A stretch of 38,743 nucleotides of DNA from Candidatus Heimdallarchaeota archaeon LC_2 (GTDB lineage: Archaea; Asgardarchaeota; Heimdallarchaeia; Heimdallarchaeales; Kariarchaeaceae): the NCBI GenBank assembly GCA_001940725.1, contig MDVR01000161.1:1-38743 (forward strand). Reading direction: 5' to 3'. The translations under genes were made by a program, and so were the position numbers. Of the stretch, positions 26,175 through 33,764 are shown piece by piece; the first letter of the stretch is position 1, and each line of letters begins with the position of its first letter. The notes beneath the pieces were generated by a model. It was not told the DNA's origin, did no database searches, and worked only from the letters and a program-made list of their open reading frames with translations.

Positions 26175-26837
26175 TTAACAATCACAATTTATGGAAAGAT
26201 CTTTTCCATACTGTGCATTGTTCATCAATTTTTCGAGATCAAAAGTTCCAAGAAAACTTTGATTAATTGCATCTTGAGAGAATCTCTCTCTTGCATAATG
26301 TATTGCGGTTTCAAAATCTAAGATTACTAGATTTTCATCCTTGGGAACCCCATTTTCAAATCGATAAATATTAATCGTTGGACAAATTTCCAGAGCAGCA
26401 TTTGTTAAAGTCTGATTGTACTTCTTGTATGTTACAAATAGATTTTTCTCAGTCTGTTTATCTAGAAACGGATCCACGACAAATTTGAATGATTCGTTTG
26501 TATCTCTTATTGTCGTTTCGATCGTTGTTTTCTTCATGAAGGTATATGCAATCCCAAGGGCGTCAATAGCACACATTGCATAACCTGTACCAATATCATC
26601 AATTATTACTTTATAATTAGTTTTTCTTGGTGATACAGGATATGCTGCCACAAGTTTACCATTGTCAAATGATAGCAAATTGCTGGTCACATTTTTTAAA
26701 TAATTTAATTCCTCAAATCGGGCCGAATATTTTTGTTCAATGTCTTTAAAGTCAACTCCATTTAAAAGATCCTTCAATATATCTAAATGGAGCTCCATTA
26801 ATTCATTTTTTTTGAGTTTAACAAAGTTTGTTGCCAT
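26175..26837 (-). CDS. merB: MerB-like alkylmercury lyase family protein (first copy)
   Basis: 220 residues from ATG 26837 (a TTG nine bases earlier is less likely). N-terminal helical part, then the MerB core: AYPVSPRKTNYKV, YAMCAIDALGIAYTFMKKTT and ALEICPTINIY. The three residues that cleave the carbon-mercury bond in MerB (C96, D99, C159) are matched by C89, D92 and C152; the 63-residue spacing between cysteines is the same. The second cysteine of the MerB CC pair is proline here. The chain ends in Cys-Asp-Cys, which could relay metal. Family members include proteins of unproven substrate, so organomercury lyase activity is inferred. Heads an operon with the DinB gene and is divergent from the ArsR-like regulator. 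Confidence 0.75.
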   Translation of the reverse strand: MATNFVKLKKNELMELHLDILKDLLNGVDFKDIEQKYSARFEELNYLKNVTSNLLSFDNGKLVAAYPVSPRKTNYKVIIDDIGTGYAMCAIDALGIAYTFMKKTTIETTIRDTNESFKFVVDPFLDKQTEKNLFVTYKKYNQTLTNAALEICPTINIYRFENGVPKDENLVILDFETAIHYARERFSQDAINQSFLGTFDLEKLMNNAQYGKDLSINCDC

Positions 26838-26857
26838 TTCTATCAACTTTTATACTA

Positions 26858-26871
26858 CTCAAAAATTTGAG
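26858..26871. promoter_or_regulatory. Operator-like inverted repeat in front of first merB-like gene
   Basis: CTCAAA-AA-TTTGAG is a 14-bp inverted repeat 21 bp upstream of the merB-like ATG (26837). On the minus strand a TATA-like AATATATATT lies just upstream (about 26880-26890), so the repeat falls where transcription would start. A repressor bound here would block it. The divergent ArsR-like gene starts 66 bp away and is the natural candidate regulator. Confidence 0.45.
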
Positions 26872-26936
26872 CAGTCTAAATATATATTAATCACATACTT
26901 TATTAACATTGTTATTTAAAATATTAATGTAGATAA

Positions 26937-27521
26937 ATGAGTAAACAAGATACTAGCATAGAGAAAATTGTCAAATCCACTATAAAACAATTTGAAGACC
27001 CTGTGAGAATGATGCTCTTGATTAAGATTTTAAGAAAACCTGATATAACATCTAATGAGCTTAAAAAATCACTACTGATACCTGGCACTAAAATTTATTA
27101 TTATCTTAATCAATTGAGTTCATCAAATCCACCACTGATTTATGAATCGGACAAAGAAAAAGTAACAGAGCATTTGACTAAGCGTAAATTCAGAACAACT
27201 GAACAAATGGAGAGCATGTTGAAAACACATTTTCATCCCTCTAAAAATCCGAAGGGATTTCAGCTGTATCATCTTTACACCTCTATCGCATTACAATATC
27301 AACGTTTAAGAGAAATAAAAGCAGCAGTTGATACAGATAAATTGGATAGAGATCCGACATCATTATTGATGTTTGTTGACGATGAAATTGCTGAAGAACT
27401 TCGTGAGGGAATATTGGAGATTTTCAACAAATGTTCAAACAAATATCGTGATTTTGAGATGTTAGACGCAATAAGACAACTTAATTATACAGCATTTGCT
27501 GGGATTTATCCCATGAACTGA
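26937..27521 (+). CDS. ArsR-like winged-helix regulator
   Basis: 194 residues. Residues 15-75 form a winged helix of the ArsR/HTH_20 type: FEDPVRMMLLIKILRKPDIT, then SNELKKSLLIPGTKIYYYLNQL as the recognition helix and a wing ending KFRTTEQM. The remaining 110 residues are helical and probably dimerise or sense a ligand. No cysteine cluster is present in the DNA-binding part, so metal sensing as in classic ArsR is not evident. Divergent from the MerB-like gene (about 100 bp) and 12 bp upstream of the Lrp-TRASH gene, with which it forms an operon. Confidence 0.75.
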   Translation: MSKQDTSIEKIVKSTIKQFEDPVRMMLLIKILRKPDITSNELKKSLLIPGTKIYYYLNQLSSSNPPLIYESDKEKVTEHLTKRKFRTTEQMESMLKTHFHPSKNPKGFQLYHLYTSIALQYQRLREIKAAVDTDKLDRDPTSLLMFVDDEIAEELREGILEIFNKCSNKYRDFEMLDAIRQLNYTAFAGIYPMN

Positions 27522-27533
27522 GGACGGATTTAA

Positions 27534-28127
27534 ATGGATGCAACTGACTTAAAATTATTATATTTACTAAAAAGCAATGCAAGAATGTCCTTTACAGATA
27601 TAGGAAAAGAATTGTCTCTCTCGGTGCCTGCAGTCACATATCGCTTAAACAAATTAGTTAAGGGTGCTGTTATCAAGAATTTCACAATCAATATCGATGA
27701 TGAGAAATTAACGCCTAATTATACTTCCTTCCTTATTCAAGCAAGAGTAGGTAAGGATAGTACTTTACTTACTGCTGAACTAAGAGGAACGATGTATATA
27801 GACTCAATCATTAAAATTGCTTCACACCAGAATTTCTTGGCAATAACAAGAAATATTACTTCTGAAAATCTTAAGAACTTAATTGCAATTTTGGAAACTC
27901 ACAATATAGATAATTATGAGGTAAAACCAATTATTTCGAAAGATTATGATGAATCTGAAACTGATTTAGTGGCAGAAAATATCTCATCTATTTATTGTCC
28001 TTTATGCCAGAAAAACTTAGATGGAAAAGGAATTATCACTACAATTGGTACACAGATTATGGGTTTTTGCTGTGAATCCTGCAAAATTGAATTTTTAGAA
28101 TCATATTCCAAAATATCAGATCTTTGA
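27534..28127 (+). CDS. Lrp/AsnC-type regulator with C-terminal TRASH metal-binding domain
   Basis: 197 residues. N-terminal Lrp helix-turn-helix (ATDLKLLYLLKSNARMSFTD, then LSVPAVTYRLNKLVKGAVI), a short middle domain, and a C-terminal TRASH domain with C155, C158, C179, C180 and C183 (CPLCQ...GFCCESC). TRASH domains sense or carry heavy metals (copper, mercury) and fused Lrp-TRASH regulators control archaeal metal resistance genes. Start ATG 27534 has GAGGA about 12 bases upstream inside the end of the preceding gene region, supporting coupled translation. Its likely targets are the merB-like genes on either side. Confidence 0.88.
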   Translation: MDATDLKLLYLLKSNARMSFTDIGKELSLSVPAVTYRLNKLVKGAVIKNFTINIDDEKLTPNYTSFLIQARVGKDSTLLTAELRGTMYIDSIIKIASHQNFLAITRNITSENLKNLIAILETHNIDNYEVKPIISKDYDESETDLVAENISSIYCPLCQKNLDGKGIITTIGTQIMGFCCESCKIEFLESYSKISDL

Positions 28128-28138
28128 TCCGAATTAAA

Positions 28139-28729
28139 TTACTTCAAATATGAATCAGAAGTTGCTTCTTCAATATTATTGCAACATGACATTGCCTCTT
28201 CCATAAGTGGAATCTCAATTTCCATTCTTTTATCCATAGCCCATTGTAAAATCTCTCGAATTTGTTTCCCGCAACATCTTCCAGTTGGATTTGTAATTGC
28301 ACAATCCTTTCCAGTATTGGCCTGAGTGAAATTCTGGATGTCAATTAGTGAATCGCAACATTTCCTAACAAGAAGTTCATCCATGATAGTTGATTCAAGC
28401 ACATTTTTACAATAACACGCAGGTCTATTTTCAGATCCTATTTCAATTTTATGCATTACGGTGGTTTGAACATTATCTGATCCTAGGTATATACCTTGCT
28501 CGTTATTAAAATAATAAACTGGACAATCTCGAACTGGACAGAAATAAAATCCATTGTCAGTTATTAAATTCCAAAATTCTGGCTTAAAATGATTTGCAAG
28601 TGTCTTTCTTATTAGTCTTTTCCCTCTATCCAATGAAATCTTACAGAAATTCTCAGATGAAACAGGATCATTCGAAGTTTCATAGACTAATTTTTTATTA
28701 CTAATAGAGACAACACTATATTCTATCAT
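28139..28729 (-). CDS. CopZ-like [2Fe-2S]/zinc protein (copper chaperone N-terminal domain type)
   Basis: 196 residues, cysteine-rich. The middle resembles the N-terminal domain of Archaeoglobus CopZ: FYFCPVRDCPVYYFN (C64, C69), RPACYCKNV (C105, C107), and CAITNPTGRCC (C143, C152, C153), the pattern that holds a mononuclear zinc and a [2Fe-2S] cluster in CopZ. The metal-binding HMA domain that follows in CopZ is missing. Two extra CC pairs (C124-C125, C182-C183) add further thiols. In CopZ the redox domain is thought to reduce Cu(II) before delivery. Here it may act with the MerB-like proteins. Converges with the Lrp-TRASH gene (12 bp between stops). Confidence 0.8.
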   Translation of the reverse strand: MIEYSVVSISNKKLVYETSNDPVSSENFCKISLDRGKRLIRKTLANHFKPEFWNLITDNGFYFCPVRDCPVYYFNNEQGIYLGSDNVQTTVMHKIEIGSENRPACYCKNVLESTIMDELLVRKCCDSLIDIQNFTQANTGKDCAITNPTGRCCGKQIREILQWAMDKRMEIEIPLMEEAMSCCNNIEEATSDSYLK

Positions 28730-28850
28730 AAAATATCCTTATCTGACAACCTACATTAGAGAACCGATTTAAATTTTGAAATAATTGGGACTAATATTAT
28801 TAAATTTTAAGATTATTTTTACCATTTTTATGAGGTCTTTTAAATATTTA

Positions 28851-29546
28851 TTAACAGATACTAGATTCACTATTACAACAATCAGCTGATATAATTTTTG
28901 ATTCAGTTGTTGATTCAGAATTTTTCTCAATAGAATTGGAAACACAAGATTTTAGAGCAGAAATTGAAAATTGATCTTTTGCACTCTTCAATGCCTTGTC
29001 GAAAGAAATGATGTTGATACTCTCACTATTTTCAATATTCTCTGGATTAGAATAGAAATGAATTGTTGGACATAATGATAAAGCTGGGACCAAATCACAT
29101 GATTCACCATCATTTTCAAAATTTCCACCATAAGTAACAACAAAATCTTGAACTTTTTGTTTCTCTAGTCTTGGATCAATAATAATCTCAATGCGTTCAT
29201 TAGTGCTAAAATCCTTGGTAACAATGGTTGTTTTGGCATTGAAAGTATAAGCCACTCCCAAAGCATCCACGGCGCACATTGAATACCCCTCTCCAATACC
29301 TTCAACTTTCACCTTGTAAGGTGATTTATTTAGACTTATAGGATATGCTCCAATCAAGGTACCTTCAGAATCAAAACTTAACATACTTCGTTTTGCGATG
29401 TCGATATAATCTAGTTCAATCATTTTTTGTTTGTGATTTTTTGCTATATCAGAAAATTCTTCACCATTGAGGAGTAATTTGAGTACCTTAAGATGGAACT
29501 CGAAAAACTGGTCTATGTCTGTATTCTGCTGAGTTAAATTTGTCAT
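28851..29546 (-). CDS. merB: MerB-like alkylmercury lyase family protein (second copy, Cys-rich tail)
   Basis: 231 residues, clearly paralogous to the copy at 26175: GAYPISLNKSPYKV, YSMCAVDALGVAYTF and LSLCPTIHFY. The MerB catalytic trio is matched by C91, D94 and C159. A 10-residue insertion with an additional C150 lies between the core cysteines. The C-terminus carries four cysteines in the last dozen residues (DCCNSESSIC), absent from classic MerB, which could hand over or trap metal. The upstream region has a TATA-like box and a palindrome. Mercury-carbon lyase activity is inferred from residues only; copper or arsenic compounds cannot be excluded. Confidence 0.75.
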   Translation of the reverse strand: MTNLTQQNTDIDQFFEFHLKVLKLLLNGEEFSDIAKNHKQKMIELDYIDIAKRSMLSFDSEGTLIGAYPISLNKSPYKVKVEGIGEGYSMCAVDALGVAYTFNAKTTIVTKDFSTNERIEIIIDPRLEKQKVQDFVVTYGGNFENDGESCDLVPALSLCPTIHFYSNPENIENSESINIISFDKALKSAKDQFSISALKSCVSNSIEKNSESTTESKIISADCCNSESSIC

Positions 29547-29562
29547 ATCTCATCACCGTAAA

Positions 29563-29581
29563 AATATTCTGAAAGAATATT
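29563..29581. promoter_or_regulatory. Operator-like palindrome at second merB-like promoter
   Basis: AATATTCT-GAA-AGAATATT (8-bp arms) lies 17 bp before the ATG at 29546. On the minus strand a TATA-like ATATATAATC sits at about 29589-29599, so the palindrome spans the expected transcription start. A second copy of the core is at 29631-29644. Confidence 0.5.
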
Positions 29582-29630
29582 CCACAGGATTATATATCTT
29601 TCAATTATTAATAAACCCTTGCTTCTTCCA

Positions 29631-29644
29631 AAAGAATATTCTTT
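29631..29644. promoter_or_regulatory. Second palindrome between merB-like gene and PadR gene
   Basis: AAAGAATATTCTTT is a perfect 14-bp palindrome, nearly extended by CCA...TGG on either side. It shares the core AGAATATTC with the palindrome at 29563-29581 and lies between the divergent merB-like and PadR genes, 96 bp before the latter. Two sites with one core suggest one regulator acting on both genes. Confidence 0.45.
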
Positions 29645-29739
29645 GGTAATATAATTTTGACCTAATCCCCTTTTTAATTTGGCTTGTAACAATAATTTTT
29701 ATTAATAGCAACTGAATTTACATATTTGAAGAACAGGTA

Positions 29740-30129
29740 ATGATAATAGACCGTACTATACCATTGACATCTGCTCAATCGATTTTTCTGATGATCATTA
29801 AGGGATCAAATCAGCCTATGAGTGGCAGTGAGATTGTTGAACGAATTCGATTACATCTGGGGGCAAACTCAGTTCCAACTGCAGGTGCTGTATACAAAAT
29901 TCTTAACTTTTTGGAAGACCATTCCTACATTGAAAAAAGATTTGATGATATAAAAAGGAAAGACAAGAGATTCAAGACATATGGATTAACGACGTTAGGT
30001 CTAAAGATGGTAGATCAAGTATCCAAACATATTCAAAAAATATTTAGTTTTATGTGTGTATGTTGTGAGATTGTTAATATAGAGATCCCTGGTTTGAAAT
30101 TAATACAACCAGGAATATCGAAAAACTAA
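29740..30129 (+). CDS. PadR-family regulator with C-terminal CxCC motif
   Basis: 129 residues. Winged helix of the PadR type: SAQSIFLMIIKGSNQPMSGS, VPTAGAVYKILNFLEDHSYI and the wing KDKRFKTYGLTTLG. After the dimerisation helix comes FMCVCCEIVNI, whose three close cysteines (CxCC) are unusual for PadR proteins and could bind a thiophilic metal directly. Divergent from the second merB-like gene, with palindromes in the shared spacer; followed by the thioredoxin-fold gene 66 bp downstream. Autoregulation and control of merB are inferred. Confidence 0.78.
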   Translation: MIIDRTIPLTSAQSIFLMIIKGSNQPMSGSEIVERIRLHLGANSVPTAGAVYKILNFLEDHSYIEKRFDDIKRKDKRFKTYGLTTLGLKMVDQVSKHIQKIFSFMCVCCEIVNIEIPGLKLIQPGISKN

Positions 30130-30195
30130 AAATATTCAAAAAATTGGTTATCCTTAGATAATAAACAATATGAACTACAAATATAAGGATTTTTT

Positions 30196-30513
30196 GTGAC
30201 GTTAGAAATCAAAAAAAATCAGAGAAAAAAAGGTAAACACATACAAGTATTTTCTGATGGCTGTACTGAATGTTTAAGTCATATAGATAACGTTGAAATT
30301 GGTAAATGTGCAGGTTGTAAATTGGAAGTCCATACATTTGATCCTAATTCAATTTCAGAAAATTCATTAATCTCAAAATATGGTATAACAACACATCCAA
30401 CAACAATAATTGATGAAGAGATTAAAGTGGATGGTATACCAAAATTTTATTGGTTATGTGGAGACGAATTTTACAATGAATTAAAAGAAAAATATCCGCT
30501 TAAGCATAATTGA
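30196..30513 (+). CDS. Thioredoxin-fold protein with two CxxC motifs
   Basis: 105 residues starting at GTG 30196. After a lysine-rich head the chain follows a thioredoxin-like order: HIQVFSDGCTECLSHI (C23, C26 as the active-site CxxC), a second CAGC (C38, C41), VHTFDPNSIS, then YGITTHPTTIID, where the THPT turn corresponds to the cis-proline of thioredoxins. Such small proteins are common in metal-resistance clusters and could reduce or pass on thiol-bound metal. It follows the PadR gene in the same direction, in keeping with a role in the same response. Confidence 0.75.
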   Translation: MTLEIKKNQRKKGKHIQVFSDGCTECLSHIDNVEIGKCAGCKLEVHTFDPNSISENSLISKYGITTHPTTIIDEEIKVDGIPKFYWLCGDEFYNELKEKYPLKHN

Positions 30514-30629
30514 TATCTTCATCTATTTTCCTATGCACCGAAATCAATATATAATTTTTTAAATCTCTGCTACTTCATTGGTCTCAATTCAATCATAGTG
30601 TTTTTCAAGTCATTTGATATAAGTTTGTT

Positions 30630-32069
30630 ATGGCAAATAATTTGACCTTACCGAGAAAAGAAGAACTTGAGAATATACTTAATTATATTTCTGAAGAATC
30701 GAAAAAATATATCGAATCTCTTGATTCTCTCAGTGTCAGACAACAAGGGTTTTCAGAGGTTCTAAGAGACTTTGATATCCCTTTTCCGGAATTTGGAAAA
30801 GGAGGTATCGCCACACTTTCCAAACTTATTAATCCCGGTTTACGTGCAAGCGTTGCAAGTTCAGGTCCCCGATTTTTCCATTTTGTTGTTGGTGGAGTCA
30901 CTCCTGCTGCACTTGGTGCAGAGTGGATTTCCGCAGTTACTAGCCAAATTTCATATGCCTATATTACATCTCCCCTTGCAGTTAAGTTAGAATTAATTTC
31001 TTTAAACTGGTTGAAAGAACTTTTTGAAATACCGAAGTCTTGGGGTGGTATTATGACAACTGGTGCTACGATGGCAATCTATGTAGGATTAATTGCAGCT
31101 CGTCAATGGTTAGGTGAGCAGTACAAAATTGACATTTTTGAGGATGGTATGAGTAAATTACCAGAAACTAAGATTTTTGCTAGTAAGCTTCTTCATCCAA
31201 GTGATTCGAAAGTTATTGGGATGCTTGGTTTAGGTAGAAAATCAATTGTTACCATTGCAGATAATAAGAGAGGAGCTTTTGATATTCCAAAACTCGAAGA
31301 AGAATTACAAAAACTCAATGGGACTCCTTGTATTGTTGTAGCAGTTGCAGGTGAACCTAACGCTGGTTTGTTTGATCCTGTACCTGAACTCGCCAAATTA
31401 TCTGAGAAATATAATATGTGGCTGCATGTTGATGGAGCTTTTGGCCTGTTCGCAAAAGTCGATTCAAGAACGAAACACCTTCTAGATGGTTTAGAAAAGG
31501 CAGATTCCATTGCGGTTGATGGTCACAAATGGTTAAATGTTCCTTATGATATTGGTTTTGGTTTTGTTAAAGATCGAACATATATGGAGAAATCATTTAG
31601 GTATTCAGCGGAATATCTTCCCGATTGGAATGAGGAAGAACCTGTTCTTGGGATGTTAGGACCTGAAAGCTCAAGAAAAGCACGTTCACTTCCTGTTTGG
31701 GCGACACTTCACGCTTATGGGAAAAGTGGGATTGTTTCTATGATTGGCAAGCATATCAACCAAGCTCTTTTCCTTGAGAAACTGGTCAAGCAGTCGCTTA
31801 TACTTGAACTTCTTGAAGATGTTGTGATTAATGTAGTATGCTTTCGATATAATCCTGGAGGGATGGATGAAGGGGAATTGGATTATTTCAATAATCAGCT
31901 GGGCAAGGCAATATTGGATGATGGTAGAGTATTTTTAGGCACTACGATTTATCAAGGAAAAGTCGCACTTCGACCAGCTATTGTAAATTGGAGAACTGAA
32001 AATTCTGATATTGAATTTATGGTAAATGTAATTTTGGACCTTGCTCAATCAATTAACAAACAAGAATAA
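30630..32069 (+). CDS. PLP-dependent group II decarboxylase family protein
   Basis: 479 residues of the aspartate-aminotransferase fold. TTGATMAIYVGLIAARQWL holds the phosphate-binding turn, HVDGAFG (D268) binds the pyridine nitrogen, and DGHKWLNVP (K300) carries the cofactor Schiff base. Overall layout is that of aromatic-L-amino-acid, glutamate or tyrosine decarboxylases. Substrate cannot be assigned; aspartate, glutamate or tyrosine are all possible, and some members transfer or lyse rather than decarboxylate. ATG at 30630 with no gene partner nearby. Confidence 0.88.
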   Translation: MANNLTLPRKEELENILNYISEESKKYIESLDSLSVRQQGFSEVLRDFDIPFPEFGKGGIATLSKLINPGLRASVASSGPRFFHFVVGGVTPAALGAEWISAVTSQISYAYITSPLAVKLELISLNWLKELFEIPKSWGGIMTTGATMAIYVGLIAARQWLGEQYKIDIFEDGMSKLPETKIFASKLLHPSDSKVIGMLGLGRKSIVTIADNKRGAFDIPKLEEELQKLNGTPCIVVAVAGEPNAGLFDPVPELAKLSEKYNMWLHVDGAFGLFAKVDSRTKHLLDGLEKADSIAVDGHKWLNVPYDIGFGFVKDRTYMEKSFRYSAEYLPDWNEEEPVLGMLGPESSRKARSLPVWATLHAYGKSGIVSMIGKHINQALFLEKLVKQSLILELLEDVVINVVCFRYNPGGMDEGELDYFNNQLGKAILDDGRVFLGTTIYQGKVALRPAIVNWRTENSDIEFMVNVILDLAQSINKQE

Positions 32070-32107
32070 TAAGAAATATTGGTAAAATTTGACCATTTTT
32101 GAATTCT

Positions 32108-32340
32108 TATCCGAATAGTTTGTAGATATTACTCCAATGACCTACTTCAACGACAAGTACCACAAGATCGTCATCTATTATGTCAATAATGATTCTATAA
32201 TCTCCTATCCTCAACTAATAATATGGATGACTTATCATTTTTTCCAAAAACTCGAACGCTCGGACTCGAATTCTGTTCAAGGATAACCTAATCCTATCTT
32301 TAGTTTCTTGAGGTACTTTATTCAAAGATTTTGAAGCACT
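32108..32340 (-). pseudogene. RelE/ParE-type toxin pseudogene
   Basis: Read on the minus strand, one frame gives KSLNKVPQETKDRIRLSLNR, then RAFEFLEKMISHPYY, a TAG stop at 32216-32218, then LRIGDYRIIIDIIDDDLVVL and VEVGHWSNIYKLFG to a TAA at 32108. This is the RelE/ParE toxin pattern (strand LRVGDYRVIY.I....lvVL.VGHR..vY). The in-frame stop and the missing N-terminus show that it is broken. No antitoxin gene is recognisable. It is joined directly to an actin relic upstream. Confidence 0.7.
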
Positions 32341-32438
32341 TTAACTTCTACTCCTTTACCTACGAGGTCAATGAGCTCTATGTTCAGCCTCTCTTTTAGA
32401 CCTGGGAATATTGTTGAAACACCAGATAATAACCATTG
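32337..32438 (-). pseudogene. Actin gene relic (34 codons)
   Basis: One minus-strand frame reads [16 protein letters not shown] and on to GVEVKV; it lines up without gaps with residues 300-333 of the intact actins at 33765 and 35434 (24 of 34 identical by my count), covering the adenosine-binding motif. One motif glycine has become valine. The frame is closed upstream by a TGA and runs out at the join with the RelE remnant. Base-level similarity is also visible, so this is a true decayed third actin copy about 1.3 kb from the intact ones. Confidence 0.75.
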
Positions 32439-32529
32439 CAATCAATTTTTTGGATAATCTCACTTTCAAATATCTCTTATACAAACAGTCATTTAGAAGT
32501 GAGTTTGTTCCAAATTGGATAGAAAATAT

Positions 32530-33621
32530 ATGAGTATGAAGACTGAGAAGGGGTATTTGGTACTTGGAGATATTACTGGTTATACTTCATATGTAGCAAC
32601 CACCGAATTAGAACATTCTCAAGAAATATTAACTGAATTACTCCAATTGATTATTAAAAATTTTCAAACGCTACTTACAATTGTTAAAGTTGAAGGAGAT
32701 GCTATCTTTGCATGTGCTGAAACTACTTCTGTTCCGAATGGCGAAAACATATTAGACTTAGTTGAGAGTACTTATTCTAAATTTCGAAATAGAGTAGAGA
32801 ATATTGTATACAAGACGAGTTGTGATTGTAATGCTTGTCGTGCTATACCAAATTTAGATCTAAAATTTTTCATTCATTATGGAGATTATGTAGCTCAAAA
32901 TTTTGGAGGGATTCGTGATTTGGTTGGAACAGATGTTAATCTGATTCATCGATTAATGAAAAATAAAATATCGGATCTTACGGGATGGACAGCCTACGCC
33001 TTATTCACTGAAATTGCCATTTCTGAAATCAATCTACCTCGTGATCAGTTATTCAAACATGAGGAAACCATCGAGCATTTAGGATCCGTTATGACCTACA
33101 ATTTAGATTTACATAAATATTACAAAAAATATCAACAAAAGAATTCGTTGCGCATTACCTTGGATAATGCTGATAAGACCTTCTCGTATGAATTTGAATT
33201 TACTCCTACAGAAGTGTGGAACTTAGTAACTGATCCAACGAAGAGAAACATAGTAAATACAGATAATATTTGGAGTGTAGAATTACGACCAAATGGACGT
33301 GCAGGAATTGGTGCAACTAATCATTGTGCTCATGGAGATGGAGAAATAACAAATGAGACAATTTTAGATTGGAATCCGTTTGAATATTTCACTGTTGAAA
33401 CACATATAGATATTGACCAGGAATCACCCTTGGATGCCAAGATTACTTATGAGCTTATCCCCAATAATAATAACTTATACACAACTCTAAATCTATATTT
33501 TCAATTTCGAGATAATTCTAATAAGGAGGCAATTAATGGGATCTTTCCTATAATACAAAACAATACAACCCGAATTTTCAATTTAAATTCTGAAATAATG
33601 AAGAAAGAAAATTCCTCTTGA
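32530..33621 (+). CDS. DUF2652 (class III cyclase-fold) plus SRPBCC domain protein
   Basis: About 363 residues from ATG 32530 (the frame is open to a TTG at 32515). The N-terminal half matches DUF2652: GYLVLGDITGYTSYV, ELEHSQEILTELLQ and VKVEGDAIFAC. This is the class III nucleotide cyclase fold, and both metal-binding aspartates (in GDITGYT and EGDAIFA) are kept; whether it makes a cyclic nucleotide is unknown. The C-terminal half (FEFTPTEVWNLVTDPTKRN onwards) is an SRPBCC/START-like ligand-binding domain. A CDCNACR stretch lies between. It sits between the actin relic and the intact actin genes, on the opposite strand. Confidence 0.78.
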   Translation: MSMKTEKGYLVLGDITGYTSYVATTELEHSQEILTELLQLIIKNFQTLLTIVKVEGDAIFACAETTSVPNGENILDLVESTYSKFRNRVENIVYKTSCDCNACRAIPNLDLKFFIHYGDYVAQNFGGIRDLVGTDVNLIHRLMKNKISDLTGWTAYALFTEIAISEINLPRDQLFKHEETIEHLGSVMTYNLDLHKYYKKYQQKNSLRITLDNADKTFSYEFEFTPTEVWNLVTDPTKRNIVNTDNIWSVELRPNGRAGIGATNHCAHGDGEITNETILDWNPFEYFTVETHIDIDQESPLDAKITYELIPNNNNLYTTLNLYFQFRDNSNKEAINGIFPIIQNNTTRIFNLNSEIMKKENSS

Positions 33622-33764
33622 CTTTTTTAATTGTACATATTTCATATTGGGTAAATGCTCTAAGGCCTTATCATTCTGTTAATACTATAATTATCATAAT
33701 TATTAATTATTTATGCTTTAATTTGTATCTGCTTTTCGAAATATGTAACTATTTAATTCTTAAT

